64,000 nt of DNA from Chrysogorgia sp. JL179-B06. Taxonomy: Eukaryota; Cnidaria; Anthozoa; Scleralcyonacea; Chrysogorgiidae. The first letter of the stretch is position 1. Every line of letters starts with the position of its first letter. Both the position numbers and the translations under genes were made by a program. This document shows positions 1-12,053 of the stretch, one piece after another. The stretch covers positions 3,867,001-3,931,000 of the forward strand of contig JAYKKM010000005.1 in the NCBI GenBank assembly GCA_035772405.1, written 5' to 3'. The notes beneath the pieces were generated by a model. The model was not told the origin of the DNA. It saw only the letters and a list, made by a program, of their open reading frames with translations, and made no database searches.

Positions 1-49
1 ATTATTATTTATTCTGTAAACTTCCACTGTTCAATCCTGAGTCATAGCT

Positions 50-235
50 GGTAGCTCAGTGCAGATTACAGTGCCCGACTAGCGATTGGATGATTACAGG
101 TGAAGTAACCTTGTTCTGCTGCCTGAGTCGTGATAGCTCAGTGCAGGTTAGAGTGTCCGACTAGCAATTGGAAGGTTACAGAAAAAGTAACCTTGCTCTA
201 GCTGCTGCCTGAGTCTTTGGTAGTTCAATGCAGGT
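50..235 (+). repeat. Three diverged about 70-bp units with tRNA-like TAGCTCAGTGCAG starts
   Basis: Each unit starts TAGCTCAGTGCAG (box A-like), contains GTCCGACTAGC and ends AGTAACCTTGCTC. It is related to the 53-bp array at 1388. Confidence 0.7.
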
Positions 236-257
236 TAAGCACGGGTGGCGTATGCTG

Positions 258-1048
258 TTAAAGTGCACATGACCCCAAAAATGATAATGCTATGTTTGAA
301 AGAGCACTTAAAATGATGAAGAATGGCTTTAACAATTCTTCGATATCTATTTTCGTTCTCGATCTATTCAGTTATATGTGATATGTTAATGAGGCACGTG
401 ATGACGTCAAAGCAGGCAAACAACATTGTGGCAATTCTAAAATTCGTGTATATCTTCAAAGTTATCCAATAAAATTACTTGAAACTTTGCACGTGGATGC
501 ATACTACCAAACTAAGGAACATGGTTCAAGTTATGTTATCACCATAGTAACAGATTAGCTTTCAGACCTCTTAGTTTCTAAAACAAGATAATTTGTTTTC
601 TCTCATGTGCAGAACATGCTGAAATTGGCAATTCTCAATATCTTTTTCAATAGCTTTTCCAATGCAATACCGAAGTTTGAAATCGAAAACGGTGCTTGCA
701 ATGGAAGAAAATGAAGACTTCCGTATGGTAACTGAGTGGTTTGGAAGCTAATCTGTTACTATGGTTACAACACAACATGAACCATGTTCTTTAGTTTGGT
801 AGTATGCATTCATGTGCAAAGCATCAAGTAATTTCATTGGATAACTTTGAAGATATGCACGAATTTTAGAATTGCCACAATGTTGTTTGCCTGCTTTGAC
901 GTCATCATGTGCCTCGTTAACATATCACATATAACTGAACAGCTCGAAAACGAAAATAGGTATCGAAGAATTGTTAAAGCCATTCTTCATTATTTTAAGT
1001 GCTCTTTCAAATATAGCATTGTCATTTTTGGGGTCATGTGCACTTTAA
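258..1048. mobile_element. Long-TIR foldback element with TTAA ends
   Basis: The ends read TTAAAGTGCACATGACCCC and its reverse complement, and the arms (about 280 bp) pair almost throughout. TTAA at both borders suggests a piggyBac-type target. Each arm carries TGACGTCA. Confidence 0.85.
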
Positions 1049-1387
1049 GGCGCTGCCGCTCACCGCTAAGTCAAGCTCGGTCGGACGGGGTTAGTACTTG
1101 GATGTTACTTGGGAATAACCTCGTGTTTTGCGAACTTGGAATGAGTGTGAGTAGAGTTATTAGTTATTAGTTGATCTCTCCCGTGCTTCGAGGGTTTTTC
1201 TCCGGGCTCTCCGGTTTTCCTCCCTCAGTAAAATCAACACTTAGATCTTAGCTGTATTACATGGTCAGACATGGGTCGTATGGTGGCAGTCTGCGGCGCA
1301 TTTGACATTCCTTCGACTAGGCCACGTTCGATCAAAACATTTTTGTAAAGTCACACGTCTGTTGTGTCTGTTAACAAGACCATTAAT

Positions 1388-1660
1388 GCAGTGTCCGACA
1401 ACAATTGGAAGCTAGGTTACAGGCAAAGTCACCTTGCTCTGCTGTAGTGTCCGGCTAACAAACGAAAGGTTACAGGTAAAGTCACCTTGCTCTGCTGTAG
1501 TGTCCGACTAACAAACGAACGGTTACAGGCAAAGTCACCTTGCTCTGCTGTAGTGTCCGACTAACAAACGAAAGGTTACAGGTAAAGTCACCTTGCTCTG
1601 CTGTAGTGTCCGACTAACAAAAGAAAGGTAGGAGGTTCGATCCCCGCGCTCTGTGCTCAG
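1388..1660 (+). repeat. 53-bp tandem repeat ending in a tRNA-like B box
   Basis: About 4.5 units of 53 bp (CTGTAGTGTCC.GCTAACAAAC followed by GGTTACAGG.AAAGTCACC), starting at 1388, 1441, 1494, 1547 and 1600. The last unit runs into AGGTTCGATCCCC, a tRNA B box. A related three-unit array lies at 50-235. This suggests a tRNA-derived SINE with an expanded interior, just before the first SPEF2 exon. Confidence 0.8.
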
Positions 1661-1727
1661 GATTTTTATTGAGTTGTCAACAGCTTTTACAGAAACAACT
1701 TAACGAGTTAATTCTCGTTTCTTTCAG

Positions 1728-4700
1728 TTTGGTATGGAGATGTTGCCAGATATCTGGATGAGTCAAACTCCTCTTCAGCTACATTCCTTGGCAGTTTTGA
1801 TCTCCCAGGATTTAGAATTTATTAACTGGAGAAGGTTCATAGTTCTTGCTTCTTATCCATTTCCCAGACCTTCGCGGTTTGAATTATTTGATACGTTGTC
1901 GAGATTCCTGGAAATTGATTATACGAAGACTGGCTTTGTCTCTGAGGAACAGTTTTCAAAGGTATTTATTATGTATAATGGTAGGTACATATTTTTATCT
2001 GTGTTTTTGTATTTAGAACATCGAAGTAAATATTGGATTAAACTATTGATTTCTTATTTATAAGGTTGATCTTTGGTTCAGTGATTCCTATGAATCTGAA
2101 AATGTTGATTCAACTGAGAATACTCCTGTTTATCCAAGACAGCGCCATCTCAAACAGGTATAAATACAGAATATAATGTAAAATACACCCCTTAAGATTG
2201 TAATAGTGGCGACCTGATAACGTAGAAAACTATTTGTCCAAAATGCCACAAATGTGCTGGTCTATTTTAAACTTACTCAATGTTGCTATCTATACATATA
2301 TCTATTTATTATATGTAGATTTTTAATTTTTTAATGGGCCACTGTTATTTGGTCCAGCGTGTGATTATTTCTATGTGTAGGAACATCAAAGTGCTACTGA
2401 GATGAAAAATTCGTCCATGCAATTTTGATTTTATCTAAAAGTATTTTGAAAATGAAACAGAATGGGTTTCACAATCAATACCTCATCTCGTTCCAGAGAT
2501 AATCAGGTTTTTGAAACATGCAAATTAGATGCCGTATGACGTCATTGTCTCACATAGACAAAATGAGGAATATCTCTGAAAATAGCAAGTGGAATGTTTT
2601 GAGACTTTGCACATGTATGCCAATGATGATAGTGCACACCACTGTGTGAAGTATGTTGTTGCCAAGGAGATCACTAGGAAGCACTCGTCTTTTTAGACCT
2701 CAGAAACACAATATCTACGTGTGTACGAATCTTCAAATCTATGCACTAAACGTTATTTGATAGAGGTGAAATAAACAAATTTTGTTTTACAAGTGGTAGA
2801 GATCTGACGCCAAGCGATCTCCATGGCAACAATATACTAATGCACAGTGGTGTGCACTTTCACCATTGGCATACATGTGTAAAGTTTCAAAACGTTCCGC
2901 TTGTTATTTTATATTCCTTAGTTTGTGAATTTTATTTAGTCTATGTGAGAAAATGACGTCATACGGCATCTAATTTGAGAAAGCCATTACGTTTCATTTT
3001 TAAAATACTTTTCGGTAAAATCAAAATTGGATAGACGAATTTTTCATCTCAGTAACACTTTAACATGTTGGCATGAATTAAACATACCTTAAACATACCT
3101 TCAAGTACTGTATATCCAACGTCTTCCTTCATCCAAATGTTTCGTGAACAATTTCGACGATTGACCTGCAACTACCCAAGCCTAAATGCGGATTTTCACC
3201 AGGCGACATTTGTCAAGTGAATCGATATTTGTCGATGAAGAACGGTTTTGAGCATACGTAATATATCGCGATTTTTTCGTTAGTGATGTTATTGATATCG
3301 AAAGGTAGTTGAAATTCTTTTTACTTTTTCGGGTTCACCCTGTCGAACAAACCAGAGAGCTAATCAAAATCCAGAAGTTTGTAAACTCATGATACTCATC
3401 AGCTAAAATACTCCGGTTGTAGTAAAATATTCATGGTAAAATATTTAGCTGTCGTTCCCGCTATATTTTATTTTTCTACCAGTCTACAAAGCCTCAAAAT
3501 TAACATCAACGTTAACTTTTTCAGCAAATATCTTCTGTTTATGGCAGCCATGCATGTTTGTCGATGTTCGAAATTCTTGCTCGTTAGATTCAAGTGGAAA
3601 TTGATTAATCATTCGCGCGAGAGAAACAAATTGTTCGAAAAATATCGCGATTCACTCGATAAATGTCGCCTAGTATAAATTTGTATTCATTGTTTAACGT
3701 TAATTCGGTATACGTATACCATGGCGTAAAAGTGGTATGTTTTAATGTGTTCAAAAATGTTTTGTTGATGGTTTACCCTAGCAAACCAGTGTAGTTATTT
3801 GTATTTTATTCTCTTCCTTTCTGTAGCTCTTTTTCAAGGTATTTTCTTACTCACAGAGAGGCCCAACTATGTTAAACTATGAAAACATGGTAAGATATTC
3901 CTAAGTTATTATGCATCCTATTTATAAATAACGTATCTTATGAAACGGTATTTCAAAAACTCATTAATATTCATTAACCAAATTGTCCAATCACATTTCC
4001 ATATTTAGTCACGCGCAAGGCTTTTATACCTGATAAAAGCCATGAATACTAATCATCATGAAAATTATATAAAGTCTATACGAACTTTGTGTAAAGTTCC
4101 TGCTAATTTGCATTTCATACATCAACCCAATTTACCTCCAATAGAAAATAAAAACCAGTACACTCCCTAGTGATTACAATCAATTGTTTTTGAAGCTATT
4201 TAAAACACTCGAACACTCGCGTTTTATCATATCTAATGTTTAAATATGATAAAACGCTCCTTCTCGTGTTTTAAATACTACATATGAAGAGATCTCCTGT
4301 TATGTAAATATATATTGTTTTATTTAGTTATTGTATTTTGCAATGGACAAATATCCCGTGGAAGGTTTCTTACGAGCTTTAACTATTGTTTGTCGTCAAC
4401 AAATGCTTTCTTCTTCGTTACTTGACACTGATGTTCCTGCTGATTACGAGGAAACCGAGACTGGAACATCACCAACTGTAGAGAAGGTAACTCAGGTTTT
4501 TTGTTTGGTTTTTGAGGGAGGCTTTTTCAATTATGGTATTGATTAAAGATATGTACAGTTTATATACAGTTTATATAAACGTGTTGTGCTCAGCTGCGTA
4601 GGCAGAGTAGAAATACAAAAACACGGCCGGGGGGTTAGGGTTAGAAAACTCGCTAGCCCGGGGGTTTGGGTTAGAAAACTTGTTAGGTTAGGGTTAGGAT

Positions 4701-7700
4701 CTTTGTTGTTTTGGGGTTGGTTACAATTCAATAACTTACTGCTTACAATGCTATTACAACGCCAATAATGTATTGCTTACAACGTGAGCAACGGCTGCAA
4801 CATTGAAAAGAAACCCCCGCTGTACATCGAAACTGAGCCGTCGACCAAACTTCAGAATGACATAAAATGGCGGCGTCCAGAAGCATAAAATACGAGAATG
4901 AAAACGTATTTCTCAAGTACAGGAGCAGATACCGTAAAAATTAACATTTCTAAACATTATACTTAAAGTGCCCCTGTGATCAAATTTTTGGTATCCCGAA
5001 TTTTTACATATTTGTAAAGAACATGGTGTTGATACTTAACTTGCAAAATTTCAAGCAATTGCGAGCATGGGAAGTCGCCTTTTCAGACTGTTTTTATACG
5101 AGATTATACGGCCGCCATTACTCGAACATGTTCCGGAAGCTTAGGTTGCGATTAGAGGAAGTGACGTCAAAGACTCAACACGTGGTTAGTTATATATGAA
5201 TATAAAGCTACTTGGGGAAAACTTTCTATTGTAACTTGTCGTATAATTCGTATAATTTCCATAAAGCTTTGTCACGTGTTGAGTCTTTGACGTCATAATC
5301 ACATAATCTGCTGTGTAATCGCGGGCTCGTCTGGAACAAGTTTTGAGCAATGGCGGACAAAATTAGGGAGACTTTGGAGGTTAAATTTCTTGTGATAGAA
5401 TGTTTGTTGTTCAATTTTTTTGGCAAATGCGAACATTTATTAACCTAAAATGATGTTCTGTAACAAAAAATGCCAGCAAACGTAATGTGATATTTCGTCA
5501 CAGGGGCACTTTAAAGGCCATTTGTTTAAAAGTAATTTATTTTTAAAGTGTTCCCCTTTAAAGTATTCGATTGAGACATGTAGTTTATATATAAATTTGA
5601 AATCTTATATCGACTGACGGAAATTCATTGATACAATGAATATCTCATACGAATTCCAACTATCGCATTGCATCATGGTAGTTAAGGTACCGATTCACTT
5701 TTGAATGAAAATGATCGCCATTTCGCCAAATGGTACCTCGACCATGCACCATGATGCATTGCGATGTTATCCATTGAATTATTGTTTTCATAAATGCAAT
5801 ATATCACTTTATATTGGAAACTGGGGAACTTTTCCGTGACCTTTCATTTGGATCCGCTGTTGACCGAGAAAATACCTCTAAACATTTATTTAATTATTTG
5901 ATCTGTTGAATGTTGAAACTTTAAATAATGATGCATTGCGCGGTTGTATTATTTTTTACATATGGTATTTTATAAAAAAAAACTGCCGAGTTTCCGACAG
6001 GGTTAGGACTAACCCTGACTAACTGTTGTGGTCTAGTGGTTACCAGACATGTCTATGAGCTGGGAAACACGAGTTCAAATCCTGGGTCGGACCTCCACTC
6101 AGAGTCTTAAAAATAATTGAGGAGAACGTGCTGCCTTTGCAATAATATCAGCAAATGGTAAGACTTTCGGGTCTTCTCGGATAACGACCTTAAATCGTAG
6201 GCCCTCGGACCCCCTATCAATTGGGCTTCTAGCCTGTTGAGGTATTCCGTTCACCTAAAAGAGTGATAAATCTACTAAACTAAACTAAACTAAACTAATG
6301 ATAAAAACTGTAAACATGATTAAAGAATCGTTAATAATTCATGAAGAAAATTTTAAAAATATTTCATTAATATCTGTAAATCGGTATAGATTTCTCCTAA
6401 TATACATAAACTTTAACTTCGATTTTCTCAGCTAAAAATTTGGTATCACCAAATTAGTTGGTTAACACAGTTATTTTGATGCATTCGTATGTCTTTAAAT
6501 ACGATTTTGACCTTGTAAATCCCATACAGATCGGCTGCAAATAATGCATCTATTATATAGCTAACTAAGGATTTATAGTTAAGGATTTATAGTTAATGTA
6601 CTGTACTTATATGGGAAATAGTTGACGTAATCATCCCTGGAAAGCTCACCACTGAATGAGTATTGGTTGTTCAAAAGCCGATTAGACCTAACCCAGCTGA
6701 ACATCTATCTATAATTTTATTTCCTGTATGCTCTGTTTGACTAATTTACTTGAAACGTTCCTGGGCAAAACCTTTGTGAATTTTTATAATATCCATAAAA
6801 GAAAACTTCCACTGATTCGATTACTATCATGCTCACAGTGTGTTCACGATTTTTTAACTCATCCTCCAGAATTACGTTAAACCACTTTGGAACACTGCCT
6901 ACATATATACCTCCCTATTGTAATATTCATATTGTGTTCTCTTTTTTATACTAATTTTTGTTTTGTTTTGTTTTGTTTTAATTGATCTTGGAACACTGCT
7001 TACATATATACCTTCCTATTGTAATATTCACATTGTGTTCTCTTATTGATACTAATTTTCGATTTGTTGGAACACTGCCTACACATATACCTAGTGTGCT
7101 TACACATATACCTAACCTAGTGTGTTTCTATTTTAGAATATTTCTAATGAACCAGGAGCTGATTCATTGGTTTCCTTGAATTGCTTACTCAAGGTAATCG
7201 TTGTGTATAATATTTGGCTGAAATCTCCGTATAAAGTCTTAAAGTACTGATCACAGCAGATAATTATTCATAGATTTGTCGCAATGGCCGCTCGTTGTTG
7301 TTTTTAAAACACACATGGACTGCACAGTATGTTCTACCACACTTGTAGAAGACATGGCTATTCAGTGCATTCTGAGTTCAGTCTAGTCATTGGAGTTGAC
7401 GGCAAATCAGGTGCATGGCATCGCATGTTAGGCCCAAGTTAGGCAAAAATTCTAAACCAATCAGTGCTCGTAAATCGCCAAATTTTGACCAATCTATAGG
7501 CCATGTCTAGACCAATCATAATCGCTAAATAGGGGCAGATCAGGCCAAAAAAATTTGACCAATTTGGCACGTCTAGACCAATGGGAATAGCCGAATGACA
7601 AAGTCATGACTGACTGCATTTTCGGCAAATGGTATATAATATCATGAGGGAAGAGCCAGAGGTTAGATGGGATGTGGGACCTTTTCCGAAGATTGGCGCC

Positions 7701-9459
7701 CAGTACGTCACTGTCGGCTTAGTGTCGGCTTCGGAAACCAACAGTGCAACCCTGACGCTTACCCTAACCAACCCTAATCCTATACCTAACCCTAGCCAAC
7801 CCGAATCCTAAGGTCTTCTCACAGAATCATCTCATCTAACCTTTTCCTATCATGAGGTAGTCTGCACGCAGGCTATGACTGACTGCGTTTTATAGGCAAA
7901 ACTGCGCGTGTTGGTTGTAATGACCCGCACCCGCATCCCCTAACCATCAGAAACGCCTGCTATGCATCAGGCTAGGCAAAGAAAAGCGGCCAATCCCGCA
8001 CATTTTGGGCAAGCAAAGAAAGTCCGGTGATTTTCAACCATGAAACAGTCATTTTTCGAATTTTTTTACCTACGCCCCTAAGCTTTACTTTTTATAGTAA
8101 TATAAACAACATGATGGTACCAGATCTAACTTTTTTCATATCAAAAACTCGAAAAGGTTGGTTTACTGAAGAAATAGTAAAATGAAATAGTCTAAGAGAG
8201 TGAAACATAAAGTGAAATAAATATAGTGTCCAACTTTCATACACAAAATCTCAAATCATTAATAATTCATGAGCCGAAAACAAAGGAAATCAGCACCGAG
8301 ACGGAGGTTTTGATATCGCAGGAGGAAATTACATAAATTAAGCCAACTTTCACCTCGATTTTCTCTTAAAATACTGATTTGTTTGAGATGTAATATGAAA
8401 TACTCGGAAGAGTGTTTCATCAGGATATCCAAACACCTCGAAGTTTGTTAAAAAACCTCGGCTTCGCCTCGGTTTTCACCAAACTTCTCGGCGTTTGGAT
8501 ATCCTTTTCGTGTTTCATATATTAAATGATCATGTGACAAACAATAACATTCAGATACGATAAACAATATACGCCGTGGATACAAGTCCGACACCGGACC
8601 CCATAGGCTAAATACTACCGGTCCGACATCACTATATATAAATATATAAACGCAATTGCGACAAAATAACCCTAAAAATCCTAACCCTAACCCTAAATAT
8701 CCCTATTCCTAACCCTAAATTTCCCTACAAATTGTCGGACCTGTAACAACTTCCAAAACAATAACAAATAGCGAGATGTAAAAGTTGGAAAGCGTCGACC
8801 AGTAATCAGGCCGAGGGTGGATTAAAGGTTTCTAATAAGTAGGAGGTGAAATTAAAAAAAAGAGAATAAAATGAGAAGCCACTGTTTTTCTCCGCCCATG
8901 CTATAGACAAAGCAATAACTTTAGAGAGATTAAATAAAGGGAAAACGTTAGTTGAGCCCATCAAAAATCTCAAAACAATAGTTTATTGTGTCTGATTGGC
9001 TAATGTTTGTCACATGATTATTAAATGTTGAAACCTTTTATAATTTTTTATTTGTATTTTATCACTATCTACGCAGCATAACACTACCTTTTATAACTTT
9101 TTCAGGTATTTCATCACGGTGAAAATCAACTTAGCGATAGCCACCGCTTTGAAGGGGTTCACGATTCTCAAGATCCGTTTTCCAAGGTAGCTGAAGAAAG
9201 ATCTTTTTAGCCTGAAGAAAGATTCTCTTTCTTTGATTATAGATTTTAAGAAATGTATCACAAAGAGAGAGTATTTTATGAATTTAAACGGATTTCTATT
9301 TAGGACCGGTTAAGCGGCGTTTTTATGGAGTTTGGTGTAGACCAAGATGAGCCTTTACCTTTTTATCTTCTTTATCAACATCCCATTATTCAAGATTGTA
9401 TTCACATGTGCCAACGCTATAAATATTTTGTAAGTATCTCTAATAATTATCGTTTACGT

Positions 9460-9533
<74 letters not shown>

Positions 9534-10710
9534 GATGTATTAGGAGCATTATACAATAATAGTCTCAATGCTCCTACAACAATATATTCTTAATGTTACT
9601 TATAAAACTAATTACAGTTTCATTATAAGATAAATCCTGCAATACATATATTACCATTATAAACAAAAAACTATTAGTTTAAAAAAAATGCTGACTTAAA
9701 ACTATTTAAAATATCAATGCTTCTAATTTCCTGTGGTAATGAATTCCACAGTTTTGGTGCAGCAACTGAGAATGTTCTGTCTCCATGAGTCACCGTTTTG
9801 GATTTTGGCTCAAGTAGAAGATATTATAACGTTTGATATTATCGTGAGCGTACGCAATCTTGGGTTTTTCATGCAATTTGATTGGCTGTCTAAGCGGGAG
9901 GTTTTTGTGATATTTGACCAGGACAAAGCTAAAAGGAATGATTAGAAATGATCTTCCCATTTTCAATAACTAGTCTAATCCACTGATCTCAAAAATAGGA
10001 CTGGATTGAGCTTTCTATTGTATCTGATGAGCTGATTTTGAAACTTGCATATTTGCATAATGTAAATTGACGAGATCATTAGAAGCTCCGAGTTTGCAAG
10101 CAAATCAAACTGTGACGCTCACGAAATAGGTTTAGTGTCTGGCCAATATAGTTTCTTGGTAAACATTAAATGCATAAATTAAACCTTGAACCTAATTAGG
10201 CTTCTCTCACTGGATAATTAGAGCCAACGGCGGCCATTGGTAGGCCATGAATCGTTTTACCCAGTAATTTTAAAAATGTCTTCTGGTCCTCTTTATAGTA
10301 AAATTATTTTATTTTGTCGATGCTAAGAGCACATAATCCAACAAAAACCTCATAGGATCCTCAGTTGGTCCCTTAGTAATGGCGGACTTCCGGCTTCATT
10401 TTCTGAACAATAGTTGCTCGATCCAGTCTTCTTTCGAGATCAGTGGTCTAATCCCAATCGTAACCCTGAGGCTTAGGTTTAAGGTTAGGATCAAAGTTAC
10501 CACCGTATAGCTAACCCTAACCAAAAAACAATTTGGAAAGCAGAAAATATATTATTTTTATCTGTGAATAACATATATTTTAACATATGATATAATAATT
10601 ATTTTTATCTATTTTTTCTTAGCTTGAAGTTACTGATGTTTTTTAAATATTGTCTTTAGGATCTGAAGAGCCTGTTCAAATGTGACACACTTGATGTAAC
10701 AGAAGGATAG
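1728..10710 (+). CDS. SPEF2: SPEF2-like sperm flagellar protein, C-terminal exons (5' part outside window)
   Basis: Eight exons join in phase 0: 1728-1961, 2065-2157, 3827-3889, 4328-4486, 7137-7193, 9106-9186, 9304-9429 and 10660-10710 (TAG stop). Each is flanked by AG and GT, and together they give 287 codons plus the stop. The first visible exon starts at a splice acceptor, so the gene begins upstream of the window. The peptide reads INWRRFIVLASYPFP, then FVSEEQFSKVDLWF, then LLYFAMDKYPVEGFLRAL, and near the end HPIIQDC. This order matches my recollection of the C-terminal, EF-hand-like region of SPEF2/KPL2, a central-pair protein of motile cilia needed for sperm tails. No membrane segment is visible. 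The introns are filled with inverted-repeat elements, a SINE and a TAA microsatellite. The family call rests on remembered similarity; the exon structure is seen directly. Confidence 0.78.
2388..3061. mobile_element. Foldback element, AAAGTG ends
   Basis: Left end AAAGTGCTACTGAGATG; right end CATCTCAGTAACACTTT. The arms pair over about 300 bp with indels. Each arm carries TGACGTCA. It is located in a SPEF2 intron. Confidence 0.82.
3193..3675. mobile_element. Foldback element with GGCGACATTTG ends
   Basis: GGCGACATTTGTC..AGTGAATCG at the left pairs with CGATTCACT..ATAAATGTCGCC at the right; the middle is unrelated. No clear target duplication. Confidence 0.55.
4630..4712 (+). repeat. Interstitial telomere-like repeats
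   Basis: Degenerate TTAGGG runs (GGGTTAGGGTTAG and similar). Similar CCCTAA runs occur at 7748-7800, 8668-8735, 10450-10525 and 43785-43815. They are short and imperfect. Confidence 0.6.
4963..5514. mobile_element. TTAA-target foldback element inserted in another foldback
   Basis: Ends TTAAAGTGCCCCTGTGA and TCACAGGGGCACTTTAA, with an inner arm pair (TGACGTCAAAGACTCAACAC and its complement). The flanks belong to a second element (about 4790-5560) whose relative at 31586-32030 lacks this insertion and has a single TTAA there. Confidence 0.88.
5600..6022. other. SPEF2 intron: short hairpin, otherwise nothing recognised
   Basis: An inverted repeat at 5654-5775 (ATCGCATTGCATCATGG and CCATGATGCATTGCGAT, with GGTACC inside each arm) is the only structure. 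The rest is AT-rich filler. Confidence 0.5.
6023..6298 (+). mobile_element. tRNA-derived SINE, copy 1
   Basis: It starts with a tRNA-like head (GTGGTCTAGTGGTTACC as box A and GAGTTCAAATCC as box B) and runs through a body that includes GGGTCTTCTCGGATAACGACC. It ends in a (CTAAA)n tail. Further copies are at 17550-17812 and 42868-43105. It lies in a SPEF2 intron. Confidence 0.8.
6299..7136. other. SPEF2 intron: no gene; short direct repeats near its end
   Basis: GGAACACTGCCTACATATAT recurs at about 6890, 6990 and 7070 in direct orientation with TTCCTATTGTAATATTCA. Nothing coding is seen. Confidence 0.5.
7194..9105. other. SPEF2 intron: repeats only
   Basis: It contains repeated CTAGACCAAT motifs (7440-7600), telomere-like runs and the 8380-8530 hairpin. 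No exon is seen. Confidence 0.5.
8380..8530. repeat. Inverted repeat around CCTCGGCTTCGCCTCGG
   Basis: GATATCCAAACACCTCGAAG and its complement flank the palindrome AAAACCTCGGCTTCGCCTCG. A similar hairpin-type repeat (AAAACACGAG..CTCGAGTGTTTTTATTA) is at 26010-26130. Confidence 0.65.
9461..9532 (+). repeat. (TAA)n microsatellite
   Basis: About 24 TAA units, 30 bases after the donor of SPEF2 exon 9304-9429. Confidence 0.97.
9981..10445. mobile_element. hAT-like MITE, copy A
   Basis: Ends CACTGATCTC and GAGATCAGTG, with the perfect 8-bp target duplication GTCTAATC at 9973-9980 and 10446-10453. The interior is shared with the copy at 22873. It lies in the last SPEF2 intron. Confidence 0.9.
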
Positions 10711-10742
10711 AAGAATCATGTTTCGGATATTCTCCCATGCTA

Positions 10743-10748
10743 AATAAA
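10743..10748 (+). promoter_or_regulatory. Poly(A) signal of the SPEF2-like gene
   Basis: AATAAA lies 33 bases after the TAG stop of the SPEF2-like gene, a usual distance for a short 3' UTR. Confidence 0.5.
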
Positions 10749-11008
10749 TTGTATATTATGTGTTTTAAATGTTCTTGTGGTACTTTGTGCACACTTCAAT
10801 TATCCCGTATTTCGCACCTCCTTACCAAACGAAGAGCGCAATTTGCTCGCCATTCGCAGACAGCTAATGGGGAAATTATATCTGACCTTCTCCTATATGG
10901 AAACCGTCAAAAGGACGAAAACTAACAAAAACGCAACAGAACTCCTATTCACTATAGTATACTAAACTTTTAGAGTTTTAAAACCTATCAGTTTTGCAAA
11001 TTCTGAGC

Positions 11009-12053
11009 ATTTATTTATTTATTTATTTATTTAAAAATCTTTATACACGGTAACCGCATCAATCCAAAAAGGATTGTTTTTCATGGGGCCGTGTTAACTT
11101 ACATGTAATTAATATATGATACAAAAATTAGATATATGTCTTAAAATTTGCTATGTTATTTACAATTAAAATTAATTATTTAAAGAGCTAAAAGTTTCAA
11201 TATGTGTAAACAAATTTTAAGGTAGGGTATTCCACATTATGGCACCTCTATACCCAAATGTTCTTTTTAGGGCATTAGTATTTGGTTTTGGTAAATATAA
11301 CTTATTATTATTACTCCTTAAGTCGTAACAATCACGATCCGACAATTTAACTAAGTGACTTAAATTTGAACTTCCACTCACGCACTTATCTACCAATGAT
11401 AGCAGCTGTTCGTCTCTCCTACACTGAAGAGTAACCCAACCTAATTTGGTTAGGGTTTCTGTCGCAGACGAGTAATAACTGTCACCAGTGATTACTCGAC
11501 CTGCTTTGTTTTGTAACTTTTGAAGACGTTCTTTTAACTCATTTGAACAGTTGTCCCAAACAAGGGAGCAATAGTCAAAATGGGGAAGCACTAACGCTTT
11601 ATATAGTCTTTCTAGACTTTCTTTACTAATAAAATTCTTGGCTCTGCGCAAAACTCCTATTCCCTTAGATATTTTCTTTGAAACATGATCAATATGGTTT
11701 TTCCAGGTAATTTTCTCGTCAATAAAAACACCAAGAGTTTTGGTGTTATCTACTCGTTTAATTGTTTCGTTATTTATAACAACATGTGGGTCACTTTTGA
11801 TTCGCGAAAGTCGTTGCCTGGAACCAATGATCATATATTCGGTTTTTTTGATGTTTAATGAAAGTTTATTTGCTAACAGCCAGTCGTGTAGATAATCTAG
11901 TTCTTGGTTTATCTTTACTTCGATGTCACATTCTGAAGTACCGGTTACTGTAATATTTGTATCATCAGCAAATAAAGCTGGAGTGGAGTTCCTCAAACAA
12001 TTCGGTAGATCATTTATATAGATTAAAAATAACAATGGACCCATCTCTGCCAA
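11009..12053 (-). mobile_element. 5'-truncated non-LTR retrotransposon (LINE), reverse transcriptase C-terminal half
   Basis: One open frame (12053-11217, 278 codons) starts inside the reverse transcriptase core with GPLLFLIYINDLP and the catalytic FADDT motif. It continues through LGVFIDEKITWKNHI and the thumb region (YKALVLPHFDYCSLVWDNC). The 3' end at 11009 carries a short (AAAT)n tail on the element strand, usual for LINEs. The open frame suggests a fairly recent insertion, truncated at the 5' end on arrival. It lies between SPEF2 and PRPF38A. A jockey/CR1-type clade is likely but not certain. Confidence 0.85.

Noticed and set aside
847..1170. 107-codon + strand frame
   Set aside because: It lies in the arm of a foldback element and matches the opposite arm in reverse; no gene support.
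9325..9543. 72-codon frame ending in poly-Ile
   Set aside because: The first part is a SPEF2 exon; the Ile run is the TAA microsatellite in the intron.
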